Positions 17,977 to 25,902 of a stretch of 64,000 nt of DNA are shown piece by piece (position 1 is the first letter of the stretch; every line of letters begins with the position of its first letter). The notes below the pieces were generated by a model. The model had not been told where the DNA came from, ran no database searches, and worked only from the letters and a program-made list of their open reading frames with translations. Origin of the DNA: Flavobacterium sp. N2038 (lineage in GTDB: Bacteria > Bacteroidota > Bacteroidia > Flavobacteriales > Flavobacteriaceae); assembly GCF_025947185.1 (NCBI RefSeq), contig NZ_CP110001.1:1364001-1428000 (forward strand), written 5' to 3'. A program made the translations under genes and the position numbers.

Positions 17977-18004
17977 TAAAAACTTTTTATTTACTAATGG
18001 TTTT
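17967..18004. terminator. Hairpin, probable terminator downstream of the aminopeptidase gene
   Basis: AAACCATTAGTAAA pairs with TTTACTAATGGTTT over 14 bases around a nine-base loop. T-rich sequence follows on both strands. Confidence 0.6.
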
Positions 18005-18056
18005 ATAGTTATTTTTAGGTTTTATTTTTAGTTTGCTTTTAAAAACTTTTCAGGAT

Positions 18057-19469
18057 TTATATTTTCGGAAGTTTCATATCATTAAAAGTACTTTTTTGTT
18101 TGGCTAAAGCTTCGATATCCTGCCATTTTCTAGGAGATTCTGCTGATAAGTTTTCGTAAGAATCTTTAAGCATTAAAATGTCATCTTCGATACGAACACC
18201 AATATTCCACCATTTTTTATCGCATTTGCTGTTGGCAGGAATATAAATTCCAGGTTCAACGGTCAGAATCATATTTTCTTTTATAACTGTCTGTGGTCCT
18301 TTGTAAGTTCCTTTGTCGTGAACATCTAAACCAAGAAAGTGAGAGCAGGTATGCGGATAGTATAATTTTACCTCTTTTGGATCTGTGATGATACCTAATT
18401 TGATAAGTCCTTTTGCGATAACATCTTTTGCAGCTTCGTTTAGGGCAACAAGAGGAGTTCCTGCCTTACAGATTTTGAAAACAGCTTCCTGAGCATCATA
18501 AACAATTTGATAAATCGCTTTTTGTTCCTCGGTAAATTTTCCGTTTGCCGGAATTGTTCTGGTAACATCTGCAGAATAACCGTGATACTCAGAGCCAACA
18601 TCCATTAATAATAGTTGATTGTCCATTTTTGTGGCGTTGTTTTCCCAATAATGTAATATGCATCCGTTTGCTCCGGCACCTACTATCGGGCCATAGCCTT
18701 CGCCTTCGGCGCCATAGTGCTTGTGTATATAAGCATGAATTCCATCAGCTTCGTTTTCGCTCATATCTGGGCCAACTGCTTTCATTACTTCGTTGTGGGC
18801 AACACAGGATAATTTTACAGTTTTGCGCATTAGAACAAGTTCTTCGGGAGTTTTTATTTCTCTAAGAGAACTCGTAATATCTGCAAAAGATTCAATAGGT
18901 GCTTTATCGTCAGTATTTATTGCGGCCTTGGTTTTAAAGTTTTCCAAAAGTCCAAAAAGATCAAATCCGCTTTTGTCATTACGAATGTCTGTTGGGATCG
19001 CATCATAAATTACTTTATCGAATTTTTTAAAATCAATGGCAAAATCTTTAAAGTCTTTTCCGTTATAAACAGTAGTAAAACCTAGTTTCGATTTTGCGCC
19101 TTCAATTCCTAAACGTCTTCCTGTCCACATTTCATGAGCTGTATTTCTTTCTCTAACAAAAAGGACTTCATTGTATTTCTCAGTTCCTTGAGCTTCTTTG
19201 AAAATTAACAGTACAGCATCAGGTTCTTTGTATCCCGTTAAGTAATACATATCGGGATTTGCGTGATAATTGTAGTTGATGTCTTTTGAAAAAACTCTTT
19301 CAGGGTAAGCAAATACAACCGCTACAGAATTGGCAGGCATCAAAGCCCTAAAAGCTTCACGACGGCCTTTGTGGAATTCTTTAGTGAGATAATCTGTCGG
19401 AAGGTTTTCTTGTGATTTTACTTGATTTACAGTGAATAAAAAAACAAATAATAAGAATAATTGCTTCAT
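18057..19469 (-). CDS. Exported Xaa-Pro aminopeptidase (aminopeptidase P, M24B family)
   Basis: 470 residues from the ATG at 19469, chosen because it directly precedes a signal peptide (MKQLFLLFVFLFTVNQVKSQ); an ATG 42 bases earlier adds only a polar extension. The N-terminal domain has FYxxxPDMYYLTGYKEPDA-type sequence. The pita-bread catalytic domain follows with LLMDVGSEYHGYSADVTRTI (two metal Asp), HTCSHFLGLDVHD (metal His) and ILTVEPGIYIP (Glu), then a last Glu near VRIEDD. These are the five metal ligands of M24. It removes N-terminal residues preceding proline, here in the periplasm or outside. Confidence 0.9.
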   Translation of the reverse strand: MKQLFLLFVFLFTVNQVKSQENLPTDYLTKEFHKGRREAFRALMPANSVAVVFAYPERVFSKDINYNYHANPDMYYLTGYKEPDAVLLIFKEAQGTEKYNEVLFVRERNTAHEMWTGRRLGIEGAKSKLGFTTVYNGKDFKDFAIDFKKFDKVIYDAIPTDIRNDKSGFDLFGLLENFKTKAAINTDDKAPIESFADITSSLREIKTPEELVLMRKTVKLSCVAHNEVMKAVGPDMSENEADGIHAYIHKHYGAEGEGYGPIVGAGANGCILHYWENNATKMDNQLLLMDVGSEYHGYSADVTRTIPANGKFTEEQKAIYQIVYDAQEAVFKICKAGTPLVALNEAAKDVIAKGLIKLGIITDPKEVKLYYPHTCSHFLGLDVHDKGTYKGPQTVIKENMILTVEPGIYIPANSKCDKKWWNIGVRIEDDILMLKDSYENLSAESPRKWQDIEALAKQKSTFNDMKLPKI

Positions 19470-19593
19470 TTTTTGTGGTTTTTGATGATTGGTTTTAGTT
19501 TTTTGATTCATGCAAATTACAAAAATTATGAATTGCTATTGTAGAAAAGAAGTTGTCTCGAATTGTACTAATTCTCACGAATTATATTCTTGA

Positions 19594-19664
19594 TTTTTTT
19601 GCCACAGATTAAAGGATTATTTGGATTTTAAATCTGTGAAAATCTTTTAATCTGTGGCAAAAAA
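19594..19664. repeat. Inverted repeat of the TTTGCCACAGATTA type
   Basis: Arms at 19594-19618 and 19641-19664 (TTTTTTGCCACAGATTAAA and its complement, one mismatch) enclose 22 bases that repeat part of the theme (AAATCTGTGAAA). A related GCCACAGATTA copy lies at 58037. It sits upstream of the aminopeptidase gene. Confidence 0.75.
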
Positions 19665-19703
19665 TATTCCCGATTTTAGAGAATAAAAATTAGTGGCAAA
19701 AAA

Positions 19704-19733
19704 AAAGACCACTCATTTTCATTAGTGGTCTTT
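19704..19733 (-). terminator. Terminator of msrB-msrA
   Basis: AAAGACCACT and AGTGGTCTTT pair around a ten-base loop. On the minus strand seven further Ts follow, 15 bases beyond the msrA stop. Confidence 0.85.
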
Positions 19734-19747
19734 GATTGAATTAATAA

Positions 19748-20356
19748 TTATTTCTTTTTGAGTTTGTCTTTAAAGACTTTTTCAAATTTTTCAATTTTAG
19801 GCTGAATTACCATTTTACAATACGGCTGATTTTTGTTGTTTGCGTAATAATTCTGATGATAATCTTCGGCTTTATAAAATGTTTTAAAGGGTTCTACTTT
19901 AGTTACAATTGGATTGTTGTAGACTTTTGCTTTATTGAGTTCTGCAATAATGCTCTGAGCGGCTTTTTTCTGTTCTTCGTTTTTATAAAAAATTACAGAA
20001 CGATATTGAGTTCCAACATCTGCTCCCTGACGATTTAGAGTTGTTGGGTCATGTACAGTAAAAAACACCTTGAAGATTTCATTAATATCAGTTATGTTTT
20101 TATCATAAGTGATCTGAACAACCTCGGCATGTCCTGTTGTTCCGGTACAAACTTCTTCGTAAGTGGGATTTGCAACTTTGCCCCCGGAGAATCCTGAAAC
20201 GACAGATTTTACTCCGTCTAAATTCTCATAAACGGCCTCTACACACCAATAGCAACCACCACCAAGTGTAATGGTTTCAAGATTTGATGCTTTTTTATTC
20301 TGTGCAAAACCCTTTAGTGATAAAGCAAGAAAACAGATTAAAAGTATATTTTTCAT
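19748..20356 (-). CDS. msrA: Peptide-methionine (S)-S-oxide reductase MsrA, exported
   Basis: Repairs S-methionine sulfoxide in oxidised proteins. A signal peptide ends near KGFAQ. The catalytic motif GGCYWCVEAVYENLDGV gives the nucleophilic Cys at about residue 36. Later motifs are SGFSGG, YEEVCTGTTGHAEVVQ and FFTVHDPTTLNRQGADVGTQYRS (key Asp, Tyr). The 202-residue length is a full domain plus leader and a lysine-rich tail. It follows msrB by eight bases on the same strand and they form an operon, so both sulfoxide epimers would be repaired outside the cytoplasm. Confidence 0.95.
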   Translation of the reverse strand: MKNILLICFLALSLKGFAQNKKASNLETITLGGGCYWCVEAVYENLDGVKSVVSGFSGGKVANPTYEEVCTGTTGHAEVVQITYDKNITDINEIFKVFFTVHDPTTLNRQGADVGTQYRSVIFYKNEEQKKAAQSIIAELNKAKVYNNPIVTKVEPFKTFYKAEDYHQNYYANNKNQPYCKMVIQPKIEKFEKVFKDKLKKK

Positions 20357-20364
20357 AAAATTAA

Positions 20365-20919
20365 TTATTTGTTATCAGGGATAAAATCAAGAGCAATTGA
20401 ATTCATACAATAACGCTTTCCGGTTGGTTCGGGGCCGTCATCAAATAAATGACCTAAATGCCCGCCACAACGTCCGCAAAGGGCTTCGATTCTTTCCATG
20501 CCAAGCGAGTTATCATTTTTGTAAACCACACTTTTTTTACTGTCCTGTTCAAAAAAACTTGGCCAGCCGCAGCTACTCGAAAATTTTGCAGTTGATCTAA
20601 AAAGCTTGTTACCGCAGGAAGCGCAGTAGTAAGTTCCTTTTTCGTCTGTATTCCAATATTTTCCTGTAAAAGGTCTTTCGGTATCTGCTTCGCGCATTAC
20701 AGCATAAACATCTTCAGGAAGGACTTTCTTCCATTCGGCATTGCTTACGTTTAATTTTGTAGTGTCGGTATTAGAATAATAAGGATTTTCCGGTTTGCTT
20801 ATTTTATTTTCCATAGTAACCGTACTTGTAGTTTGCTTTTTCGTGTTTTGCCCACAGGCTTGTAAAATGAAAAGTGGTATTAAAAAGCAAATAGTGTAAA
20901 TTAAGTTATTCGTTTTCAT
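20365..20919 (-). CDS. msrB: Peptide-methionine (R)-S-oxide reductase MsrB, predicted lipoprotein
   Basis: Repairs R-methionine sulfoxide. The start at 20919 gives a lipoprotein signal with lipobox LQAC near residue 22; an earlier ATG ten codons upstream would precede it with a charged stretch. The MsrB domain has two CxxC zinc sites, CASCGNKLF and CGRCGGHLGH, the motif SSCGWPSFFE, and the catalytic end RYCMNSIALDF with the nucleophilic Cys. The 184-residue protein would be membrane-tethered in the periplasm next to exported MsrA. It is the first gene of the pair. Confidence 0.93.
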   Translation of the reverse strand: MKTNNLIYTICFLIPLFILQACGQNTKKQTTSTVTMENKISKPENPYYSNTDTTKLNVSNAEWKKVLPEDVYAVMREADTERPFTGKYWNTDEKGTYYCASCGNKLFRSTAKFSSSCGWPSFFEQDSKKSVVYKNDNSLGMERIEALCGRCGGHLGHLFDDGPEPTGKRYCMNSIALDFIPDNK

Positions 20920-21215
20920 GAATCTTAGGTGAATTAGTCTGAATATCAAAGATACGATGACATGCTGTTCAGAAATAGTACAATAATTAGAATTCAGATA
21001 TATTTAAGTATGTTTTAACTTTTTATTATTTACGTAAAATAAACATAAGTAGTTTTTATAGTTTGTTTTTAAAAGGATTTTTAAAGTTTGATGATGTGCA
21101 GTGTACTGTGAATCAGTATTTTGTTTTGTTTTCAAACAAGTTAAACTTTTCATAATGTTTTCTGAGATTTTATAGCCATTTCTTTTTTCGTATTTTTGTT
21201 TGTTCAATAAGCCCT
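20920..21215. other. Divergent intergenic region msrB / idi
   Basis: About 300 bases, AT-rich, without a convincing gene. The only clear signal is the idi -7 element at 21191-21198. Confidence 0.5.
21191..21198 (+). promoter_or_regulatory. Predicted -7 element of idi (TATTTTTG)
   Basis: TATTTTTG matches TAnnTTTG and lies 17 bases before the idi ATG. No clear -33 TTTG is seen. Confidence 0.45.
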
Positions 21216-21743
21216 ATGATAGAAGAAAACGTAATACTAGTTAATCAAAAAGATGAGCAGATTGGCTTAATGCCAAAATTAGAAGCGCATGAAAAAGCAC
21301 TTTTGCATCGCGCCTTTTCTGTTTTTATTTTAAATAGTAAAAATGAAATAATGCTACAGCAACGTGCTCATCACAAATACCACTCACCTTTACTCTGGAC
21401 CAATACTTGTTGCAGTCACCAACGTGAAGGCGAGACCAATATCGAGGCTGGGAGCCGAAGATTGTACGAAGAAATGGGGTTTAAGGCTGATTTGAAAGAA
21501 TTGTTTCATTTTATCTACAAAGCTCCTTTTGATAATGGATTAACAGAGCACGAGCTTGATCATGTTATGATTGGTCGTTATAATGATGAACCGGCAATAA
21601 ATCCCGAAGAAGTTGAAGCATGGAAATGGATGAGTATTGAGGATGTAAAAGCTGATATTGAAAAACAGCCAGAAATTTATACCGTATGGTTTAAGATAAT
21701 TTTTGATGAATTTGATCATTATCTCGAAGACCATAAATTATAA
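21216..21743 (+). CDS. idi: Isopentenyl-diphosphate delta-isomerase, type 1
   Basis: Interconverts isopentenyl and dimethylallyl diphosphate, supplying precursors for menaquinone, undecaprenyl phosphate and carotenoids. It is a Nudix-fold enzyme of 175 residues. Catalytic motifs are WTNTCCSHQREGE (catalytic Cys and metal His), the Nudix-like EAGSRRLYEEMGF, and EHELDHVMIGRY with catalytic Glu. An HMG-CoA reductase gene 3 kb away shows the mevalonate route, in which this isomerase is essential. It heads a plus-strand run of five genes. Confidence 0.94.
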   Translation: MIEENVILVNQKDEQIGLMPKLEAHEKALLHRAFSVFILNSKNEIMLQQRAHHKYHSPLLWTNTCCSHQREGETNIEAGSRRLYEEMGFKADLKELFHFIYKAPFDNGLTEHELDHVMIGRYNDEPAINPEEVEAWKWMSIEDVKADIEKQPEIYTVWFKIIFDEFDHYLEDHKL

Positions 21744-21765
21744 CCAAAAGTAACCAAAAACCTAA

Positions 21766-22179
21766 ATGAGAGTAACCATATCAAGAAAAGCACATTTTAA
21801 TGCTGCACATCGATTGTACAGAAAGGACTGGACATTTGAGAAAAACGATGCTGTTTTTGGCAAATGTAATAACCCTAATTTTCATGGTCACAACTATGGT
21901 TTAACAGTAAGTGTTACAGGAAAAATTGACCCGGAAACAGGCTTTGTTTTAGATGTGAAAGTATTAGCGGATATTATACGCGAAGAAGTAGAAATACCGT
22001 TTGATCACAAAAATCTGAATCTGGATGTTCCGGAATTTCAGGATTTGAATCCAACAGCCGAAAATATTGCTGTTGTGATATGGAATAAAATTAAAAAAAG
22101 AATTCAGCCTGATTTTGATTTGGAAATCATTTTGAATGAAACAGACCGCAATTTTGTAACCTATAAAGGAGAAAGTTAA
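21766..22179 (+). CDS. 6-pyruvoyl-tetrahydropterin synthase / QueD family enzyme, PTPS-II-like motif
   Basis: 137 residues of the COG0720 fold that acts on dihydroneopterin triphosphate. Zinc ligands are the His in HFNAAHRL and the two in HGHNY; the catalytic Cys is in FGKCNNPNFHGHNYG. The Cys-to-HGH spacing is five residues (C-x5-HGH), which in my knowledge of this family marks the tetrahydrobiopterin-type PTPS-II (CNNPNGHGHNY in animals), whereas QueD for queuosine has C-x3-HGH. Standard annotation would read 6-carboxytetrahydropterin synthase. Its stop is immediately followed by the peroxiredoxin ATG, so they are co-translated. Confidence 0.85.
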   Translation: MRVTISRKAHFNAAHRLYRKDWTFEKNDAVFGKCNNPNFHGHNYGLTVSVTGKIDPETGFVLDVKVLADIIREEVEIPFDHKNLNLDVPEFQDLNPTAENIAVVIWNKIKKRIQPDFDLEIILNETDRNFVTYKGES

Positions 22180-22638
22180 ATGTCATTAAAAATAGGAGAT
22201 ATAGTTCCGAATTTTACTGCAAAGGATAGTCACGGAGAAACTTTTGAAAGCCAAAGTGTTTTAGGAAGAAAACCGTTGGTAATCTATTTTTACCCCAAAG
22301 ATAATACGCCGGGCTGTACAACCGAAGCTTGTAGTTTTCGTGATCAATACGAAGATTTTAAGGATCTGGGAGCCGAAGTCATTGGTGTAAGTAGTGATAG
22401 CGTAAAGTCGCATCAGAAATTTGCCAATAAGTATAAATTGCCTTTTATTTTATTATCAGATAAAGATAAAAGACTCAGACAGCTTTTTGGTGTTCGTAAC
22501 AACCTGTTTGGTCTTTTACCTGGAAGGGTAACTTATATTATTGATAGAAACGGGGTTGTTATTTATATTTTTGATAGTATGAATGCTGAAAAACATATTT
22601 CGGCAGCACTTGAGACTATTAAAGAATTAGTATTATAG
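22180..22638 (+). CDS. bcp: Thioredoxin-dependent peroxiredoxin, BCP type
   Basis: Reduces hydrogen peroxide and organic peroxides. The peroxidatic site is YPKDNTPGCTTEACSFRD, with the peroxidatic Cys in PGCT and the resolving Cys five residues on, as in atypical 2-Cys BCP. The 152-residue length is typical, and there is no signal peptide, so it is cytoplasmic. The ATG directly abuts the stop of the pterin gene. Confidence 0.93.
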   Translation: MSLKIGDIVPNFTAKDSHGETFESQSVLGRKPLVIYFYPKDNTPGCTTEACSFRDQYEDFKDLGAEVIGVSSDSVKSHQKFANKYKLPFILLSDKDKRLRQLFGVRNNLFGLLPGRVTYIIDRNGVVIYIFDSMNAEKHISAALETIKELVL

Positions 22639-22689
22639 ATTTAGAAAAAATATTGCAATATCATAAATAGATATTAGTACAAAAAAAAG

Positions 22690-23658
22690 ATGAGTACACA
22701 ATTATATCCTTTACAGTTTGAACCAATTCTAAAAGAAAGAATCTGGGGAGGAGAAAAACTAAAAACAGTTTTAAACAAACCAATTTCATCAAAAATTACA
22801 GGTGAGAGCTGGGAGTTGTCTACCGTAGAAGGAGATGTGAGTGTTATTGCAAACGGAGTTTTAAAAGGGAAATCCTTAATGCAGCTTATTGATGAGGCTC
22901 CAGACGAAGTTTTAGGAACAAAAGTATATGAGCGATTTGGCAAACAATTTCCACTTCTTTTTAAATATTTAGATGCTCGTGAAGATCTTTCTATTCAGGT
23001 GCATCCAAATGATCAATTGGCAAAAGAACGTCATAATTCATTTGGGAAAACAGAAATGTGGTATGTAATGCAAGCCGACGCTGATTCCAGAATTATTGTT
23101 GGTTTTAAAGAAAATTCAAGTAAAGAAGAATATGTAAAACATTTAAATGACAATACACTTGTCTCTATTTTGGATGATGTAAAAGCAAAACCAGGAGATG
23201 TTTTCTTTTTAGAAACAGGAACCGTTCATGCTATTGGTGCCGGATTGGTGGTGGCAGAAATTCAGCAAACATCGGATATTACATATCGTTTATACGATTT
23301 TGATCGTGTAGATGCGCAAGGAAATAAGAGAGAGCTTCATGTAGATTTAGCACTAGATGCTATAAACTATAATAAGGTTAATACGCAAAAAAAATATGAG
23401 ACAAAAGCAAATGCATCAAATGTGGTGGTTGATTGTCCTTATTTTACGACCAATTTTATTCCGTTAGAAAGTACAGTTGAGGTTTCTAGGACCGGAGAAA
23501 CATTTACAGTATATATGTGCATTGAAGGAAGTTTCGAAATCGAATTTGATGGGTTTAAACAAACTTATACCAAAGGGGATACTGTTTTAATTCCGGCTGC
23601 GATAAATACATTTGTTTTGAGCGGAAAAGCTTCAATTTTAGAAATTTACATTTCATAG
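22690..23658 (+). CDS. manA: Mannose-6-phosphate isomerase, class I
   Basis: Interconverts mannose-6-phosphate and fructose-6-phosphate, feeding GDP-mannose and surface glycans. 322 residues form the short bacterial cupin form: N-terminal FEPILKERIWGGEKL, zinc-site motifs LSIQVHPND (His) and GKTEMWYVM (Glu), then ETGTVHAIGAGLVVAEIQ (His), and the YRLYDFDRVD block. The C-terminal 80 residues are the second cupin. It is spaced 51 bases from the peroxiredoxin and may have its own promoter. Confidence 0.93.
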   Translation: MSTQLYPLQFEPILKERIWGGEKLKTVLNKPISSKITGESWELSTVEGDVSVIANGVLKGKSLMQLIDEAPDEVLGTKVYERFGKQFPLLFKYLDAREDLSIQVHPNDQLAKERHNSFGKTEMWYVMQADADSRIIVGFKENSSKEEYVKHLNDNTLVSILDDVKAKPGDVFFLETGTVHAIGAGLVVAEIQQTSDITYRLYDFDRVDAQGNKRELHVDLALDAINYNKVNTQKKYETKANASNVVVDCPYFTTNFIPLESTVEVSRTGETFTVYMCIEGSFEIEFDGFKQTYTKGDTVLIPAAINTFVLSGKASILEIYIS

Positions 23659-23680
23659 CACTTAATATAAAGATTATGTG

Positions 23681-23688
23681 TATTTTTG
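23681..23688 (+). promoter_or_regulatory. -7 element TATTTTTG for the 88-residue protein gene
   Basis: TATTTTTG overlaps any start at 23686 and therefore supports the ATG at 23716, 27 bases downstream. Confidence 0.5.
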
Positions 23689-23715
23689 CAGACGCAAATT
23701 AAAATTATAATAAAA

Positions 23716-23982
23716 ATGGCAAACGTTAAAAATTTAAAGAAAGACATCAATTTCGTATTAGGAGATATTATTGAAGCGGTTTACTTGTTTGAGATGTCAA
23801 CAACAGGAAATCCAACTCCGGAAACGAATGCTTTAGTTGACGAAGCTATCAATGCTTTTGATACTTTGATTACAAAAGTGAACGCAAAAAACGTTGAAAA
23901 CAAAAAAGCACATTTCAAACAAATAAATGTTGAATTGGAAGAAACTGCTAATCAATTGATTGCAAAAATCAACGAATTATAA
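23716..23982 (+). CDS. Small helical protein of unknown function (88 aa)
   Basis: I place the start at the ATG at 23716; an upstream in-frame codon lies inside the promoter. The protein is acidic and almost entirely helical: NVKNLKKDINFVLGDIIEAV, TPETNALVDEAINAFDTLI and a C-terminal LEETANQLIAKINEL. There is no signal, membrane helix, cysteine or named motif. I have the impression it is conserved among flavobacteria, but I cannot name a family. The dedicated promoter and position just before two tRNA genes suggest strong independent expression. It could be a small structural or regulatory protein; nothing more is supported. Confidence 0.7.
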   Translation: MANVKNLKKDINFVLGDIIEAVYLFEMSTTGNPTPETNALVDEAINAFDTLITKVNAKNVENKKAHFKQINVELEETANQLIAKINEL

Positions 23983-24014
23983 GCAAAAAAAAGCATAAAA
24001 AAGTGCAAATTTAT

Positions 24015-24045
24015 TTTGGGAAAACGAAAAACCGCTTTATATTTG
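24015..24045 (+). promoter_or_regulatory. tRNA-Thr promoter, copy 1
   Basis: TTTG at 24015-24018 and TATATTTG at 24038-24045 are 19 bases apart. The block TTATTTTGG-N19-TATnTTTGCACCCG is repeated before the second tRNA. Confidence 0.7.
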
Positions 24046-24058
24046 CACCCGTAATGAG

Positions 24059-24132
24059 GCCGATGTAGCTCAGCTGGCTAGAGCAGCTGATTTGTAATCA
24101 GCAGGTCGTGGGTTCGAGTCCCTCTATCGGCT
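24059..24132 (+). tRNA. tRNA-Thr (anticodon TGT)
   Basis: A 74-base cloverleaf. The acceptor stem GCCGATG pairs with TATCGGC, the D arm is GCTCAGCTGGCTAGAGC, and the anticodon stem-loop GCTGA-TTTGTAA-TCAGC puts TGT at positions 34-36. The T arm carries GGTTCGAGTCC, and T is the discriminator. CCA is not encoded. A terminator hairpin follows within five bases. Confidence 0.97.
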
Positions 24133-24136
24133 CAAC

Positions 24137-24165
24137 AAAACCATCACAATAGTGGTGGTTTTTTT
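24137..24165 (+). terminator. Terminator after tRNA-Thr copy 1
   Basis: AACCATCAC and GTGGTGGTT pair around a short loop, followed by seven Ts. The same design follows copy 2. Confidence 0.8.
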
Positions 24166-24188
24166 ATAAAAAAATAGTGTGAATTTAT

Positions 24189-24219
24189 TTTGGAATTATA
24201 AAAAACAATTCTATCTTTG
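24189..24219 (+). promoter_or_regulatory. tRNA-Thr promoter, copy 2
   Basis: TTTG at 24189-24192 and TATCTTTG at 24212-24219, again 19 bases apart and followed by CACCCG as in copy 1. Confidence 0.7.
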
Positions 24220-24233
24220 CACCCGGAAAAAAG

Positions 24234-24307
24234 GCCGATGTAGCTCAGCTGGCTAGAGCAGCTGATTTGTAATCAGCAGGTCGTGGGTTCGAGTCCCTCT
24301 ATCGGCT
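24234..24307 (+). tRNA. tRNA-Thr (anticodon TGT), second identical copy
   Basis: Identical base for base to the copy at 24059, 175 bases downstream. It has its own promoter and terminator, so the two are separate transcription units made by tandem duplication. CCA is not encoded. Confidence 0.97.
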
Positions 24308-24309
24308 CC

Positions 24310-24342
24310 AAAAACCATCACAGAAATGTGGTGGTTTTTTTT
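24310..24342 (+). terminator. Terminator after tRNA-Thr copy 2
   Basis: AAAACCATCACA and TGTGGTGGTTTT pair around GAAA, followed by Ts. Confidence 0.8.
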
Positions 24343-24360
24343 ATGTTTAAAAAAAAAAAT

Positions 24361-24418
24361 CCAAATTCTAAGCTCCATATTAAAGCTTGGAATTTGGAAT
24401 TTAAATTTTGGAGTTTAA
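24361..24418. repeat. TTGGAATTTGG repeat, second block
   Basis: CCAAATTCTAAGCT and AGCTTGGAATTTGG form a stem with one mismatch, followed by further AATTT/AAATT copies. It is the same theme as the block after recQ and lies at the 3' end of the HMG-CoA reductase gene, where it may end transcription. Confidence 0.6.
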
Positions 24419-24423
24419 ATAGT

Positions 24424-25683
24424 TTATCTTCCTAGTGTTTGATGTGCAGTTGTAAATTGGCCTGAAGACATTGCTGCCAAAATCGAAAGCTCGCCTGTTA
24501 AGCATAAGGCAATAGCGATTTCTGCAAATTTACCGCTTTTGCCAGGGCCGTAGCAGTCCATTAATTGAAGACATTCTTTTTGCGTAGGAAATGAAGTTCC
24601 GCCACCAACAGTTCCAATAATTATGTTTGACATTGTTATAGCATAATAAACATCGTTGTTTTCATTGATCTCCATTCTTGTCGTTGCTATCGAAGCTTCA
24701 CCTGTACAGGCTACATCCTGTCCGCAGGCAATAAACAAAGCGGCAAGGCCATTAGAAGGATGCATGCCGTTTCCTACAACACCAGCTTTTTGGGCTCCTG
24801 AAACTGATATTTTCCATTGTTCATGTAATAATGACGGAGTAGTCTTTAGAACAGATTTAATAATTTCTTTTTTTAAGATTATTTCTGCTGTAATTTTTCT
24901 TCCACGAGCTCTTGTGTTAATTGGTCCTGTTTTTTTATCTCCGGAATAATTACCTTCTATTGTCCAAAAGATGGGTTTTACGGGGCAGTTTTCAAGTATA
25001 TAGTGGCATATTTTATCCGAGCATATAGTGACCATGTTTTGACCAGATGCGTCGCCCGATGTGTATTCTAATCTTAAAATTAAAATATTGCCTTCAATAT
25101 TGATGTTTAAATCATTTAGAATGGCATAATTGCTTGTTTCTTTGGTTAATAATGAAAATGTTTCGGTATGATTCATAATCCATGAAGCAAATTTTCCTAA
25201 ATCAATTAGATTTTTAAATTTAAAAGTTGGAGTTCTTTGTACGCCTTGCTGAAGTGTAATAACGGTAATTGCTCCGCTTTCTTTACATGCTTTTGCGCCT
25301 CTGCTATATGAGGCAAGTAAAGCGCCTTCTGTTGTTGCCAGAGGAACATAAAAACCTCCCTGAGCATGAGTACCATTAATTACTAATGGTCCAATAATTC
25401 CTGTTGGAATTTGCGACATGCCAATGTAGTTTTCAATATTTCCTTTTAAGCTTTCATTGTTGCTGAATACTTTTTCTCCTGATAGATAATCGGTGTTTGT
25501 GCCTAATTGCTTTTGAATAAAGTTTAAACGCAATTTTTGACCTTCTAAAGTGTAGGGGTCTTGTTTTGGAATTGAGGCTAATTCCTGATCAGGTTGTGGA
25601 TTATAAGATTCTAATTTTTCAATAACTGCTGAATTAATTAAATCAAATTTTGCACGAGTAATGTTGCTAGGTGGATTTTTCAT
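24424..25683 (-). CDS. Hydroxymethylglutaryl-CoA reductase (class I-like)
   Basis: Makes mevalonate from HMG-CoA with NAD(P)H, the committed step of the mevalonate pathway. 419 residues. Motifs are ENYIGMSQIPTGIIGPL, the catalytic Glu in LATTEGALLASYSRG, the Asp in SGDASGQNM (class I consensus GDAMGMNM), MHPSNGLAALFIACGQD, and GTVGGGTSFPTQ. The C-terminal TTAHQTLGR holds the expected catalytic His. The lysine of the catalytic set is probably in RARGRKITAE. There are no membrane helices, so it is a soluble bacterial form. It works upstream of idi (21216). Confidence 0.9.
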   Translation of the reverse strand: MKNPPSNITRAKFDLINSAVIEKLESYNPQPDQELASIPKQDPYTLEGQKLRLNFIQKQLGTNTDYLSGEKVFSNNESLKGNIENYIGMSQIPTGIIGPLVINGTHAQGGFYVPLATTEGALLASYSRGAKACKESGAITVITLQQGVQRTPTFKFKNLIDLGKFASWIMNHTETFSLLTKETSNYAILNDLNINIEGNILILRLEYTSGDASGQNMVTICSDKICHYILENCPVKPIFWTIEGNYSGDKKTGPINTRARGRKITAEIILKKEIIKSVLKTTPSLLHEQWKISVSGAQKAGVVGNGMHPSNGLAALFIACGQDVACTGEASIATTRMEINENNDVYYAITMSNIIIGTVGGGTSFPTQKECLQLMDCYGPGKSGKFAEIAIALCLTGELSILAAMSSGQFTTAHQTLGR

Positions 25684-25822
25684 AATTTTTAGTTTTTTAA
25701 ATTATGAAGCTAAGTTATTACAAAATCAAAATATATTTGTGTAATTTCTGACTTTTAAAAATGTTAATTATTTAATTATCAGATATTTATGATAATTTTA
25801 TTGGAGGCTTTAAAAAAAGGCA

Positions 25823-25856
25823 ATAAAAAATCCTGTTCTAATAAAAAAACAGGATT
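25823..25856 (-). terminator. Terminator of the DUF4369 lipoprotein gene
   Basis: AATCCTGTT and AACAGGATT pair around ten bases. On the minus strand six Ts follow. Confidence 0.8.
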
Positions 25857-25902
25857 AGTAATTTGTAAATATGTGACTTTTTAAGTTGTAACTTGTTGTT
25901 TT

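Larger units (their letters stand above)
17514..18056. other. 543-base gap between two minus-strand genes
   Basis: No full-length gene is visible. It holds the upstream region of the cupin gene, a possible 38-codon plus-strand frame (17860-17976), and a hairpin at 17967-18004. A 44-codon in-frame extension of the cupin gene occupies 17514-17645 but does not look coding. Confidence 0.5.

Noticed and set aside
21004..21207. A 67-codon minus-strand frame upstream of idi
   Set aside because: Its composition is lysine- and asparagine-rich like random AT-rich DNA, it has no recognisable domain, and it covers the idi -7 element.
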